A DNA stretch of 64,000 nucleotides from positions 4,418,334 to 4,482,333 of the forward strand of contig NZ_CP037422.1 in the NCBI RefSeq assembly GCF_007748175.1, written 5' to 3'. This DNA comes from Gimesia aquarii (GTDB lineage: Bacteria; Planctomycetota; Planctomycetia; Planctomycetales; Planctomycetaceae). The translations under genes and the position numbers were made by a program. This document shows, piece after piece, positions 63,697-64,000 of the stretch (position 1 is the stretch's first letter; every line of letters starts with the position of its first letter). The notes under the pieces were generated by a model that saw only the letters and a program-made list of their open reading frames with translations, was not told the origin of the DNA and made no database searches.

Positions 63697-64000
63697 AGAA
63701 TTGATCGGATTCGTGTAGGTGATCTTCATTGAAGTGAGTTGCAGCATGAGGAATTTCATCAGGCAGTCGGCGAATTCCAGGTGAGAGTCTTGCATGCATG
63801 AGACCTGATGTTTCATGTTGGTGTTCTAAAAGATGTTTTAAATCATGGAATATGACGGTCAGTAAATCGATAGGTAAAGATACTTTTGAATTGGTAAACG
63901 CTTCCAACTCATATGAGTTTGCAACATTAAATTCAGAGTGATCCCATGGGCTATTATAGACAAACCATCCATAGCCACCCACGGAAATATCAAACACAAT
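63656..64000 (-). CDS. Partial hypothetical protein cut by the window edge
   Basis: The minus strand is open from the window edge to 63656 (about 114 residues visible, including FDISVGGYGWFVYNSPWDH and DLLTVIFHDLKHLLEH). A GTG at 63997 could start it, but the frame continues past the edge, so the N-terminus is probably missing. No domain recognised. It is convergent with the acyltransferase gene. Confidence 0.55.
   Translation of the reverse strand: MVFDISVGGYGWFVYNSPWDHSEFNVANSYELEAFTNSKVSLPIDLLTVIFHDLKHLLEHQHETSGLMHARLSPGIRRLPDEIPHAATHFNEDHLHESDQFFSSLKDNDLQAFG

Overview
The window comes from a planctomycete chromosome, most likely a marine Gimesia/Rubinisphaera-like member of the Planctomycetales. 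Evidence: a 16S rRNA gene that ends in its own terminator with no 23S behind it, a DUF1559/H-X9-DG pseudopilin, secreted sulfatases with formylglycine motifs, a PVC-type heme-binding dehydrogenase, a CehA/McbA hydrolase, a CsrA homologue and many signal-peptide hypotheticals. Taxonomy is inferred from gene content, not from a search. No tRNA gene or CRISPR array was seen.

Layout. 1-212: 3' end of 16S rRNA plus terminator. 292-3110: a two-gene A+T-rich operon on the minus strand coding for a DUF4365/PD-(D/E)XK nuclease fused to an APAZ-like domain and a catalytically dead short prokaryotic Argonaute; this is a SPARDA-type (DREN-APAZ plus short pAgo) defence system. 3.7-29.8 kb: mainly secreted catabolic and surface functions (Gfo/Idh oxidoreductase, CehA-like hydrolase, two sulfatases, metallophosphatase, exo/endonuclease-phosphatase fold, heme dehydrogenase, nitrilase) mixed with small regulators (XRE + DUF2975) and a patch of gene decay (26.7-28.1 kb: frameshifted membrane transporter and a TolC fragment). 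29.9-35.4 kb: housekeeping genes cysC, hisG, an amino-acid-kinase-fold protein, cdsA, uppS, a divergent csrA and tadA. 35.6-42.8 kb: beta-helix protein, neutral-ceramidase-like protein, GyrI-like protein, a gene broken by one in-frame stop, a complete IS5-family element inserted at a CTAG that is also the stop codon of an MFS transporter gene.

42.9-50.2 kb: a compact seven-gene minus-strand operon with no described function that I know of: a small protein, a MutL/GlmL-like ASKHA ATPase, a barrel-sandwich-hybrid/KOW-like protein, an Fn3-DUF6754 membrane protein and three further membrane proteins. Overlapping or abutting reading frames argue that the products form one envelope-associated complex. 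Together with the SPARDA locus it is the most interesting part of the window.

50.4-55.7 kb: an operon of VWA protein, lspA, TPR protein, ExbB, two ExbD and TatD, which looks like an energised envelope module. 55.9-60.6 kb: LolA-like protein and three probable surface proteins, two of which are paralogous. 61.0-63.7 kb: a STAS protein behind a well-matched sigma-54 type promoter, a serine hydrolase and a PlsC-type acyltransferase; the right edge cuts a minus-strand gene.
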